Source of the DNA: Epiperipatus broadwayi
Lineage: Eukaryota > Onychophora > Udeonychophora > Euonychophora > Peripatidae
NCBI GenBank assembly: GCA_028023455.1
Contig: JAQFVV010006215.1
Span: 1,560,580 to 1,624,579 of the forward strand
Direction of reading: 5' to 3'
DNA: 64,000 nucleotides
Shown: piece by piece, positions 1 to 10,323 of the stretch
How positions within the stretch are numbered: position 1 is the stretch's first letter
How the letters are laid out: each line of letters starts with the position of its first letter
The notes under the pieces: generated by a model
What the model saw: only the letters and a program-made list of their open reading frames with translations
Databases searched by the model: none
What the model was told of the DNA's origin: nothing
Translations under genes and position numbers: made by a program

Positions 1-279
1 TTGTAGATACCAGAAAAAATATGCTAAAGACTTTTATATATATATTTTGACCTAAGCAAGTTTTTTTAGTAGGATGAGAATACTAATCCCCCTTCCATGC
101 CCTATGTGGTTTGCTGCAATGGTAGAGGGATTGACTCTACTCAAACTTCACAGATTATGGACCAGTCCTTTTAAATTTGGTGTTCAAATTTTTTATGAAT
201 TAATTTATGTGCAATAAGTTATTTATTTTACTTCCCCATTATTCATACTTTACTGCTATATATATTTATGTAAATTAGA

Positions 280-565
280 TGAATTTGAACCCAGACTTTC
301 AAGCTCTCTTCAGTTATCCATTGCATTCTGTACAACTGATACACATGACCACATACATATGAAAAAGATAAATTATCTCCAATACTTCATGCTAAACCAA
401 TATTCATCAGTTGGTCTTGCATTATCTCCCACACACACATATCATCAGTGCTTGGTTTATATTATGATAACAAATCTTCAAATTTTAATGGACAACCGTC
501 AAAATTCTCCACTCCCAACTCTTCAGCCATTCATATCATTGAAAATCTGATGATGGCATGTTAAA
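280..565 (-). repeat. Dispersed SINE-like repeat (family R), minus-strand copy
   Basis: Read on the minus strand, this matches 52,370-52,715 along most of its length. Shared blocks include the part around GATTTTCAATGATAT, the ACCAACTGATGA block, the TTTAGCATGAAGTAT block and the GTCATGTGTATCAGTTGTA block. Both end in GAAAGTCTGRRTTCAAAT. In another family member (59,355-59,470) the end reads GAGTTCGAACCCCGC, which resembles a tRNA T-arm or pol III B box. I infer an old tRNA-related SINE family. No target-site duplication is visible here. The upstream 1-279 bases hold nothing I can assign. Confidence 0.5.
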
Positions 566-605
566 AGCCCTTGTTTTCCAATTTTGTTGTCATATCCATG
601 TTGAT

Positions 606-1292
606 CATAAGTCATTTTGACTCCTCATATGCAGGAATTTTAGTTATAATCATTTTTCTATATTAATAAGTACTTATAAATCATTTTATTTATTAGATTA
701 GAAATTACTTTTTTCCCACCTTAGTTATAAATTATGAATTTTATTAAAGCTGTTCTTTATAATCTGGATAGTATACAAAGGGAAGGGGGGTTAGCTAGTT
801 AGGTGTAACTGCATCAATATTTTTTACCTTCAGCATTTACAGCCATAATGAAATATAATAGCAATAACAATGGTTTAAGCAGATATAAAGTTGTGCATTT
901 GAGTAAAAAAAAAAAAGATAAACAACATTAAGAAGGAAACTCATTTTAATAAAAACAGATGCTTTTAAAAAAATTTAAGAAATATATTCTTAAGATAAAA
1001 AGAAATATAAGGATTTTCAATCTAAAAATAAATAAATAATAATCATTTGTGCATTTGTTCAAAAATTGGTATGAGAATATGTACTGTCTAAGGTTATGGT
1101 ACTTGCAAGCTAAGTTGATATTATATAAAGGTAAGCTATAGTTAGTGTGAGTAATGTGTGAGAAAAATTTTGGTGTTTGAATTCACGTTAGCTGTAATTA
1201 TAATTGTATGTGAAATATTTTTCAACTCTACGAAAATATGAATAGCAATTTATTTAACATATATATAATATTAATTTAATGTAAGAGCAAAA
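606..1292. other. AT-rich non-coding stretch
   Basis: Homopolymer A/T runs and short direct repeats only. No open frame, RNA gene or repeat with a partner elsewhere in the window was recognised. Confidence 0.5.
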
Positions 1293-1490
1293 CCACAATA
1301 GACTCAAGCCCTGATTTAAAGATGGTCTGTAAGAGTTGATGTATATAGAATGTACATTCTAAACTTAATTCTATAGTTGTGATTCACTTAAGTTTTTTAA
1401 ACTCTTACCACCGAGAGAGTGCATGGAAATTTATAATATTTAAGAAATAGTGCATTATCAGAGATTGACTTCCATTTGAATAATTTATAA
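1293..1490 (+). repeat. Half copy of foldback family C with tail
   Basis: The block containing AATAGACTCAAGCCCTGATTT, then CACTTAAGTTTTTTAAACTCTTAC, corresponds to the right arm of the full foldback at 43,297-43,710. The following tail (GTGCATGG..., TGCATTATCAGAG..TTGACTTCC) matches 43,711-43,790. The left arm is missing, so this is a truncated or eroded copy. Confidence 0.55.
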
Positions 1491-1656
1491 GAGCAAAAAT
1501 AAAACCTTTTTTTTTAATGTTTTTATTTATTTACTAACATAAAAGAAAAAAAAAGAATTATTCTTTTTTTGGGTGGTGTAAGTTTTGGATTTGTCTACTT
1601 ATATAATATAAAGGCAAAAGATAACAAAAACAATTTGTTTCTTTAAGTTTTATATA

Positions 1657-2766
1657 CAACTGGGTCTCTTTTTATGCGGACTTATTTAACACGATTTTGA
1701 AGTTACGCGATTCGTGTTTCACCGGAAGTTGAACTCCGATATTGCGCTATTACTTTAAATAATAAATTTCACACACTTATGTTATATTAAAAATAATAGC
1801 ACATTATTGGAATTCGACTTTCAACTTAGTAATTTCAATATTTTCAGTGCTTTATAATAGTAAGATTTTATGCAATAATGAAATTAAAATCATGATTTCC
1901 ACATTTTATGTATACACATATTATATTTTACAAGATTATAATGTAAATTTGTTCAAACATTGTGCGTGTTAATTTTGCATCTTAAATCACATTCTGTTTT
2001 TGCTTTTAAAAAAGAACGTAATCAATTATTAATCATTTAGGGTCCACAAGTTTATTTTTAAAAGGTCAGTAATAGCTGTGGGCACAATTAAATTTGACAA
2101 TTAAAAATTAAAATCTGATTTTTAATTGTAATTAACAATTTAAAAATTACTTACAGTGGCTTGAAATAATGTGATGTGAAATTTGATTTTTAAACGGAAT
2201 TGAAAATTAAAGACAAAAATAAGAATTTAATTTTTAGTTGTTAGTTTTAATTAAATTTTCCCCAGCAGTGGTGAATAAATGTATTTTTATTATCATAAGT
2301 CTAAGTTCATAAACAATTAATAAAATCATCGTCTCAAAGATTAATTATTAATTACATTGTCAACAGAAAACCATTAACACAACATGAGAGTGCAAACGAA
2401 CATGTGTTTCAGCAAATAGCGATAATAATTAAAACGTGTATAAAAAAATGTAAATTACCGTACTGTAAATTATGCATAAAAATATATTATTTTGAATAAA
2501 ATTAAATATTATAGTTAAAAAAAGTTTGTCTTGTATCAATTTTTTTCAAATTTGAAATTTTTTATTAGTCATATTTTATTTCCTTATTTTCTTTTTGCAC
2601 GAATTTTAAAGTAATTTTACATTGGTGCTTTGCTTTTACGCGAATTTTGAAAAATCACAGACAGCATCGCCCACTTTTTCAATGTAAGTTACGTCTATTT
2701 TTGCACGATTTCATTTGTGTGTGTTTTCTGAGGAACCTATCTATCGCGTAAAATGAGATCCAGGTG
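1657..2766 (+). mobile_element. Tigger/pogo-like DNA transposon, non-autonomous copy 1
   Basis: The left end is CAACTGGGTCTC, followed by ATGCGGACTTATTTAACACG. The right end reads CGCGTAAAATGAGATCCAGGTG. These are imperfect terminal inverted repeats of about 22 bp, flanked by TA (1655-1656 and 2767-2768), as expected for the Tc1/mariner/pogo superfamily. A subterminal hairpin lies at about 1726-1832, with arms around GCGCTATTAC and GTAATAGCRCATTATTGGA. The interior is eroded and holds no transposase frame of useful length, but a stretch near 2340-2400 (CAGAAAACCATTAACACAACA) aligns with the coding part of copy 2. The assignment to Tigger rests on TIR resemblance and the TA target and is inferred. 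Confidence 0.75.
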
Positions 2767-2768
2767 TA

Positions 2769-4737
2769 TTCCAATTAAAAGATATAGTATTTCAAAATAA
2801 TAATAACAATAAGAATAACAACACAATTTTTTTTTATAAAAAAAAAAGTTATTATTTTAAAAAAATTAGCGCCATTGGATCTGAACTATCTTACTTTTCT
2901 TCAAATCATCTTGCATACATTTATAGAAATAAAATGCTTTATTCATATCTCGGTGAATTGTTTTAGCTGTTGTTATTATTCTAAGTTAATCCAATTCTCT
3001 TTTTTGGTGTTGTACTACTGCTATTACTGGTTAACTTACCATTAGAAATATTTTTAAGCTTTTATACATTTTGTTTGGCATTTGTAAATGAAATTGAAAT
3101 TAATAATATGAATGATTGCAGTGATTTGCATGACAATACTAGATGATATCTGATACCATAGTATCATTCCCAAATCACATCAATTAATTTTTTTTCACAC
3201 TAAAGAGAAACCGATATCACTTTCAAAAGTTTTAATATATCCTACTACTTGAACTCACACTAATCATGAATTATTTAACATGTGTTGATATGAGTGATGA
3301 GTTTTTATTTTTTGGCTAATCAATCGATTGTTTGGCTAAAATTTTTAAAAAGAAGAGGAAGCATAGTCTTATATATAAACACGAATGAATAATTAATTGG
3401 ACCAGTAATTATGAAATGAATTGAAAATATATTGTTATCATTGCACTAATCTATCATATTTTCTATTTTATTCTACATATTATATAATAAAAAAATGGAC
3501 CATTCTCACCAGAACATATGTTTTGGACCAATAGCATACCCTTACATATTATTTTTGAAGTAACTATCAACCTGCAAATAAATGGGTCATTTTTTTTCAT
3601 AATGTGGCGAAGTATAAACTAAAAACATATGGTATATGGTACATTGAAGATTTAATATTTCATTTAATTTTATATTTATGGGTATATATACAACAACTTG
3701 CTGACTGTTTATGTTAGTTTGTTGCATCTTTTTAATTTAAACCACTAATAAATGATTATTAAAAAATTTAACTAAATAAAAAAACTAAAAATATTAAAAT
3801 ATATAGATAATAAACTGATGACTTATCTATGTAATTATTCAACCAATTTGGATTACATTCAAAACATTATACTATTTTTGAGTTTCACATGGATAGCTTG
3901 ATAATAAAAAAAAGTACTAAAGATATCTGTTAGAAGAAAGCTACATTAAATCCAAAAATCCAGATGCAGTAGATCCAAAACTTCTCATTAATGAAAGAAA
4001 TAAGCTAAAAATTAGTATGAAACTATGGTTTCTATTGATTATTCAAGCTATGTGATGAAACTCGGGTAAAAGAAATAGATTTTCTATATAAAAATACTAC
4101 GTTAACTGATGCCATGTGAAGTTTATTGATTAAATAAATCTTTTCTTCTTGTTCTCTCCATTTTCTTTTGTCTTCCTATCTTCAATCATTTCTCTGTATT
4201 AATTTTTTAAAGAAAAAATGAATTTGTGTCATCACATTTCATATTTTTTAATTACATATATGGCAACTGTGGCTTCAAGTTTTTCCTCCTGGATTTTTGT
4301 TTCTTATTTTTATACTTATTGATTTATTGTATCATAAAAGCATTATAATGAAATCAAGTAAACACAATGTAGATTTGAAATAAAATCCTTGTTTTTACTT
4401 CACCTTTGAGTGGTAACTTTTAAATTGCAATAATTTACGCAAAAAAGTAAAGCTTCATGTTATTAGAAAAGAATTATAAGGCTTAGTGCTTTGGGAGCAC
4501 TTAGGTCTCCATATTCATAGCCTATCTTGGGAGTGTTGGCTTACATTGAGATTTTAAGCGAAGCTTAGCAGTAATTTATGCAAAATTTATTCAAAGTTTT
4601 CTTTCATAAAGACCCTTTTTTGGAGATTGCAAATTTGTAATAATAAATAAATAATCATAACTTCTAAACATCTGTAATTGCAAAGTGAAAGGAACTATTT
4701 CCCACGGAATTATGTAATGTCAAGATTTATGTAACAT
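2769..4737. other. AT-rich non-coding stretch
   Basis: About 2 kb of A/T-rich DNA with simple AT runs and no supported gene, tRNA or repeat family member. Confidence 0.5.
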
Positions 4738-5130
4738 CAAAAACCAGTAAAAAGATAGAATATCTATCTTTGGATTCTGTTGTTATATAAGCTTAGTTTT
4801 TGACTTGGTTTTTAAATTATACAGTGAATTTTATTTATTGTTTGAATTTATATAAATATTCTGCAATCCAATTAATATATTCAAAGAATGAAGAATGAAT
4901 CTTACTTTTAACAACCTTTGAACATTAAATGAAATATTAGTTATGATTAATTATTTATTAATACAATTATTAAAACTAATATTTCACTTAATATTTAAAG
5001 GTTGTTAAAAATAAGACTTATCAATGGACAAAATTTACCTTATAATTTAAAAACCAAGTCAAAAACTAAGTTTATATAACAATAGAGCCCAAAGATAGAA
5101 TAGTAGCATTCTATCATTTTATTGATTTTT
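4738..5130. mobile_element. Long inverted repeat (foldback family I)
   Basis: The left arm holds a TATATAAGCTTAGTTTTTGAC block and a CTTGGTTTTTAAATTATA block, followed further in by TTTTAACAACCTTTGAACATTAA. The right arm repeats all three in reverse complement and in mirrored order (near 4990-5100). The inner part around 4930-4990 also folds on itself (AACTAATATTTCAYTTAAT). The arms total roughly 150-180 bp each, with an extra segment in the left arm. There is no coding capacity. It is probably a MITE or foldback element; the superfamily is undetermined. Confidence 0.65.
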
Positions 5131-5904
5131 AATACTAGATGAATCTTGATGACTACATAACTCCACTTGAGGTAGTTACAATGTACATTTGTATCTTTAA
5201 TACTTTGTTTTTGATTAGTTAAAAATCAATTTAAATTGTTGAGTTTATTCACAAAATGCAAGCATTATATATAAATGTTAAATATTCTTATGGATTGTTT
5301 AAGATATAAATATTGAAATTAATGGAAAATTCTATATCGTAAGGAGAGAAAAATGTTCAGCAATGATTTCATTAAGCAACCATTAATCAAAATTAACAGC
5401 CCTGAGCATAGTGAAGTGTTCTAACAAACAAATCTCTGAATTTTATTTAAAGATAAAAAATGGTCATGGTTCACTTTTATCTCAGGATCCAACATGTTAT
5501 ATAGGAAGTAAATTCAAATATCTATTTTTGAATGTGTGAGGACATTGATAGGAACAACTTTTTTAAAATCCTAGTAGTAGTAACTAGTCATATTTATAAT
5601 AACTAAATATATGAAACACAATAAGTTTTAATTTAATATATTGAATAATAACTGCTTTCAATTATTAGAATACAATCTTCTGTAGCTATTTATTGTTTAA
5701 TGTTTTAAATTAAAAATTGCCATGAACATACATGTTATTATTACACAGATAATTTGTAGTTTATATATATAGCCATGATTTTAATATAAAAGTGTCAATT
5801 TTACACACTTACATCTTTGACCCCCCCCCCCATTTTTAGATAAATACATTAATAAATATAACTAATCATTTATTAGGCTAATAATTGTAATATTATTTCT
5901 ATTC
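5131..5904. other. AT-rich non-coding stretch with a C homopolymer
   Basis: No gene or repeat copy was recognised. A run of 12 C residues sits at 5821-5832; similar C or G runs occur near 7793-7804, 38,698-38,707 and 58,765-58,778. Confidence 0.5.
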
Positions 5905-6450
5905 TAATTATAACCTTTAAACATCACATGATAACCATTTCTTATGCTTGTTCATAACTGTTGTTAAATCAGGCAAAACTCTCCATACAGTAGTGCTACT
6001 CAGTACAAGCCAAAGTAATCAATGGATGCCAGAAAGGCTTGCGTGTAAAATTCCTTTCTAGTGCCTACTCATCCAATATCTCCAGACTAGTTTCTAGCTT
6101 GTGGTTTCGTCAGTAAGGAACCTTGGATCTCGCCATAAAGGCTTGTGCATAAAATCCCTATCTAGTGCCTACTCAACCAATATTCCCAGACTAGTTTCTA
6201 GTTTGTGGCTTTTGTCAGGGAGGAGCCTTGGATCTGAGGGCTCTCAGATCCAAGACTCCTCACTGACAAAAGCCACAGTTTTCAGATCCAAGGTTCCTCA
6301 CTGATGAAAGCCACAAACTAGAAACTATTCTGGAGATACTGGATGATTAGGCACTAGATAGGGATTTTATGCACAAGCCTTTCTGGCATCCATTGATTAC
6401 TAAGGCTTGCACTGAGTGGCACTACTGTACGTAGAGTTTTGCCTGTTTTT
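5905..6450. mobile_element. Foldback element, family A, copy 1
   Basis: The core (about 5974-6442) begins AGGCAAAACTCTCCATACAG and ends in the inverse GAGTTTTGCCT. The arms exceed 150 bp and include ATCAATGGATGCCAGAAAGG, TCTAGTGCCTACTCA, AGACTAGTTTCTAG and CCTTGGATCT. The left arm carries a direct duplication of the segment from AAGGCTTG to CTTGGATCT (about 6037-6132 and 6140-6236); the right arm has mainly one version. The leader CATCACATGATAACCATTTC is conserved with copies at 29,095, 61,905 and (inverted) 20,100. Any open frame inside is an accident of the palindrome. Confidence 0.75.
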
Positions 6451-6787
6451 ATAACCTTTAAACTCAGTTAAAGATTAATATATCTGTTTGTTTTTTTATT
6501 ATTATTAAAAACTACATATTATTAATCCAACTTTAACTCTTTTTTGTTTTTTCAAATGTATTCTCTTTTTTAGATCTATTCAAAATCTCCATTTCACTAT
6601 ATCTTCTTCAAGCATCACATGATCACCATTTCTTCTTGAAACATATGAATAAAAACATATATCTTTTTTCAGATGTCTTTATTTATATATTTCAAAAATA
6701 TAGACATTATATATATATATATATGTCAACAAATGGAATAAATTACCTCTCTCAGGCACAGCACTCTAAATGTTGAACAATGGAGTC

Positions 6788-7114
6788 AGAATAGAATGAA
6801 TCCACCTATTCCTAGCAGCTCTGATGTTTATAAGCATACCTTGTTGGTAATTCAGTGTGAAATTAATTTATCAGCCAGATGGAATATGGCACTTAAGAGT
6901 CATTAAACTCTAATCAATTATACAAAGCTGGAGACAGCATAATTAAATAAGATTTAAGATATAATCTTTAAATTAAACATAGCTCATGCAGATATAAACA
7001 AAGGAGTAAATCATCATCCCACAGGCTATGAATTAAAAGCCAACAATGTTGACAATTTTATCGTAGAAAAATAAACAACAAAGTTAACAAAAATAGGTGG
7101 ATTCATTCTATTCT
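6788..7114. mobile_element. Small TIR element (MITE-like), 327 bp
   Basis: A 23-bp sequence at 6788-6810 starting AGAATAGAATGAATCCACC is repeated as a perfect inverted copy at 7092-7114. The inside is not palindromic and includes an open stretch on the plus strand ending near 6905 (no start codon needed, about 50 codons) with balanced amino-acid use. No clear target duplication was found. It could be a MITE, or chance inverted copies around an old coding relic. Confidence 0.5.
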
Positions 7115-7384
7115 TGATTCTTCTCTTTCAAGATAATTTTATTTGACCTATAAGTGATTACAAAAAAAATAAAAATAAAAAAATAACAAGAAATAACTAG
7201 ACGAGGTTACAGGGTGGTATATACAAAGAAGAAATGATTCAAAAGTCAGTAGAATATAACCTGTGGATGCAAGGTGAATATTAATCATCTAGTCTATAAC
7301 GAAATACCTTTGTTAGTAAACCCTGTTTTGGCAAGTTATGGTTGGAGGGTTTTATTAAATCATAATAAGATATTAAATCATAAT

Positions 7385-7645
7385 AAATATTTTCATATAA
7401 ATTATTTAGGGGTTGGTTGGAGAGGTGCTGTTTAGACTAGTTGTGAATTCCCATGTTAGTATGGCCAGGTATGGATCGGCCTCTCTCTTGTCTGTTTCTT
7501 GGATATTTTTAATTATGCTGAGGAAGCAGTTATTGATTTCGTTAAGCGGTAATTTTTGAAAAATCACCTTGCATCTGGTCAACCAGATGGCAAAGTTTAT
7601 GTAGGTGGCGAGCCTGCTTATAATTCACATCCTAGGGGAGAATGC
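7385..7645. other. GC-richer island of unknown origin
   Basis: Base composition is clearly less AT-rich than the flanks. A plus-strand open frame starts at 7556 and its first 30 codons look protein-like (…GQPDGKVYVGGEPAYNSHPRG), but it then runs into AT-rich sequence and has no recognised family. A short hairpin (CATCTGGT CA ACCAGATG) lies at about 7569-7586. It may be a relic of a mobile element or an exon; I cannot decide. Confidence 0.3.
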
Positions 7646-7759
7646 TTTGTTTACATACTATATATTGAGTTGTTTAATTTAAAGTTTATATTATATATAT
7701 GTTGTAATAAAATGGACTTGCTCAACTATGGAGTAATTTTACATTACAAATCATTTTAA

Positions 7760-8734
7760 AACCAAATAGAAAGACAGACTAAATATTTAATCCCCCCCCC
7801 CCCCACTATAACAACAAAATCAAAATAATGAAAAGAGATTTTTCTAGTTAAAACTGAGTACGTAATTTAAATTAAACAAAATAAAGTAATACTAATACTA
7901 TTTATTCGTAAAATATTTACTGGAATTAAAACATTTGTAAAACTACGCACAGATATAAAAAAGTCATTCATAGTTCCTAGTCAGTGATTAGAACTAAACA
8001 ATTTATATCTTCCTATAAAAGTGATTAAAGAGAATATTACTGTTGTAAATAGTGTTTGTATATGTTCAGAGTGAGTGGCTTTGACCAGAGTTTCTAAAAG
8101 TCGGAAATAAATTTTTGGTACTTATAAACATATATATGTAAATTTGTTTAATCATTTAATTAACATTAAATCTAATAATAATTAAAAAAAATAACTGATT
8201 GATGGTAATTACTGTATTTAATTAAAGTTAGAACCATGGAAGGGAAATTAACTGATTAGCAAAAGTAAAGCAAGAACAAAGAAAAAAACAGCAAGAAAAA
8301 AACAAGCTGAGAATGACAGGAAGGTATGTTATCTTTGTGCAGTGCTGTCACTATTTGCACTAGATAAGAAAAGACAAAAAGAACACATAGTCTGAGAGTC
8401 AAATTGCATATCAAAAATTTCATTTAATTGATAAAATTAAGGAATTGTCAAAATGTGGGAAAATTTTGAATTATAACAATTGTCTCTAAACCACACTAAA
8501 TCCATGATTGTTATTTGTCTTCAAAGAATATGAATATTAAAGCCACTATTCAAAAGTAATTTAAACGCAGCTATAATAGCAAGTTCATAATAGAAATAAT
8601 GAAAAGCAGGTGCTAATCAACCAAAGAACACTAGCTGAAGCCTGAATGATGAGCTCTTCCAACAGTAAAAAAAGGACGGGTAGTAAGTCCAAAAATGGTA
8701 ACGATGTAAGATATAGCTTTTGCTTGCTTACAGT
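7760..8734. other. AT-rich non-coding stretch
   Basis: A C homopolymer lies near 7793-7804. Otherwise only A/T-rich DNA without recognisable genes or repeats. Confidence 0.45.
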
Positions 8735-8890
8735 AAAACTGTTTTCTCATTGTTTAAATTATATAGCCTGCCTATTGATGGAGAAGATTACCAATACTCA
8801 AAAGGAATCAACCTGAATCAATCAACAGTTATGAATTTAATCTTAAACGATACCAAAGACACCAAGTAGTTTTAAAATTTTTCTTTAAAT
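8735..8890 (+). repeat. Direct repeat unit 1 (partner at 9275-9425)
   Basis: Shares the order TTTTCTCATTG, GGAGAARATTACCA, AGTCAACCTGAATCAA and GATACNAAAGACA with 9275-9425 in the same orientation. It is an imperfect, roughly 150-bp direct repeat about 540 bp from its partner. No family identity. Confidence 0.55.
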
Positions 8891-9074
8891 CATAAAGTTA
8901 TACTACAATAATAAGCTTACTGATTAAAAAAGCCATGTTAAGATCTTTTGATTTTATATTCATATAAATAAGCAGCCTCAGTAATTAAATATATATATAT
9001 TAGAAAAAGATTTGTATGTATGCATGTATAAGCACTGTCTTAAGTTTTTTTTACAAATATCAAACTTGTAAAAC

Positions 9075-9213
9075 AAATAGACATGAGGTGTCTTGCATTG
9101 GTGGTCAAGAGGTCAGCGTGACTGCCTTGCACTTGCAGGCAGTTGCCCGGGTTGCGGGTTCGCGTCCCGGCCGATGCTATGACACTTTAAAAAAAAAAAA
9201 ATAGACATGAGGT
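9075..9213 (+). mobile_element. tRNA-derived SINE type I (copy 1) with 15-bp target duplication
   Basis: The body, about 9090-9198, reads like a tRNA: an A box near TGGTCAAGAGG, an anticodon-type stem ACTGCC/GGCAGT, a B box GGTTCGCGTCC, then CGATGCTATGACACTTT and an A tail. It is flanked by a 15/15 duplication AAATAGACATGAGGT at 9075-9089 and 9199-9213, showing insertion by target-primed retroposition. The loop of the anticodon arm is enlarged compared with the other type I copies and is shared with the copy at 55,031-55,137. A short open frame across this region is spurious. Confidence 0.88.
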
Positions 9214-9274
9214 ATTTTATGAGGGTAGTTATTTATATTTAATCACTTTTTTGTTTTTGTTAATCTATCAATAA

Positions 9275-9425
9275 AGTATTTTCTCATTGCCTGGAGTTAC
9301 ATAATCTGCTCATTGAAGGAGAAAATTACCAGTTCTAAGAAAAAGTCAACCTGAATCAACCACCAGGTGTGAATTTAATATCAAATGATACAAAAGACAT
9401 CAATGGGTAATTATTTAGATTTAAT
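9275..9425 (+). repeat. Direct repeat unit 2 (partner at 8735-8890)
   Basis: Second unit of the imperfect direct repeat described at 8735. The SINE at 9075-9213 lies between the units, so a duplication may predate or flank that insertion. Confidence 0.55.
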
Positions 9426-9606
9426 CATCATTATTTTTTTTAGTTTATCAATAAACTAATAATGTTAATACTAAATGTGAATATGTTGGAGAAGAAAATT
9501 TTGTAAATAAATGGGAAATTAAAGCCGATCTAAATTTTAATAATTGTCACCTATTCTTTCTAATATAGGAGGAGCCTTATAAAGGGTTATAAGGATCTAC
9601 AAATAA

Positions 9607-9734
9607 ATAATTTCACTATTTTTTTTTTCATGTGTCATAGCATCGGGCGGGAAGCGAACACGCAACCCGGCAACTGCTTGTAAGGCAGTCGCGCTGACCT
9701 CTCGACCACCAATATTTGACATAATTTCAATATT
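9607..9734 (-). mobile_element. tRNA-derived SINE type I (copy 2)
   Basis: On the minus strand: GGTGGTCGAGAGGTCAGCGC (A box), a CTGC-CTTACAA-GCAG anticodon arm, GGTTGCGTGTTCGCTTCCC (B box region) and GATGCTATGACACATG with an A tail seen as T on the plus strand. The flanks ATAATTTCACTATT (9607-9620) and ATAATTTCAATATT (9721-9734) match at 13 of 14 positions as a target duplication. Confidence 0.85.
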
Positions 9735-10323
9735 TATCAGTTAAATAGACTAATTTTGTTATTTAATTTATTTAGTTGTATGCACTGTTCTTAATGTATC
9801 AGTCTCATTCTAAATGTACACATGAACAATTCTCTATAAATCCTAAAAAGTCGTGTTCTGAGCTATGAAAATAATGGGATGTTGGTAGAAAAAGTTAGAA
9901 TATAAAAAAAGTGGTGATCAATATTAAAGGACAGCATGGCTCAAATTCTATTCATAAAAACAAAATAAAAATATCAACTTATACATAAAAATTAAGTGTG
10001 GTTCTCTAGTAGATAATTTGATATATAATGACCAGGAAATATAATCTGGATGTCTTACATAAAGCAATTACATAAACTGCAAATGGTTTTATTATTATCA
10101 TCAATATCAATTCTAATTCTATTTAATTAGATAATCTAGTTACAAGCTGAATGTATTCTTCTGTATGAGTATATATATATATATAGCATCAAAAGAGACA
10201 AGATCCAGGTTCGCATACAATATATAGAAATATTGTCTTATGGATATAAATATTGAATGTTTTAATTTGTTTTACGGGAATAATAATAATAAAAATTCAT
10301 TAATTATACATTACATATATATA

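Noticed and set aside
6101-6304. 67-codon frame inside a foldback
   Set aside because: It lies in the arms of family A foldback copy 1 and has no codon or family support.
6298-6345. Possible hammerhead ribozyme (CTGATGA ... GAAAC)
   Set aside because: No stem can form between the two core motifs, and the sequence is simply part of the foldback arm.
9090-9198. Functional tRNA gene
   Set aside because: The A and B boxes are present, but there is no acceptor stem pairing, the anticodon loop is enlarged, and the A tail with target duplication shows a retroposed SINE. The same applies to the other seven copies.
9016-9204. Short plus-strand frame across the SINE at 9075-9213
   Set aside because: It reads through a tRNA-derived SINE; the same peptide appears on the minus strand at 54,981-55,211 for the same reason.
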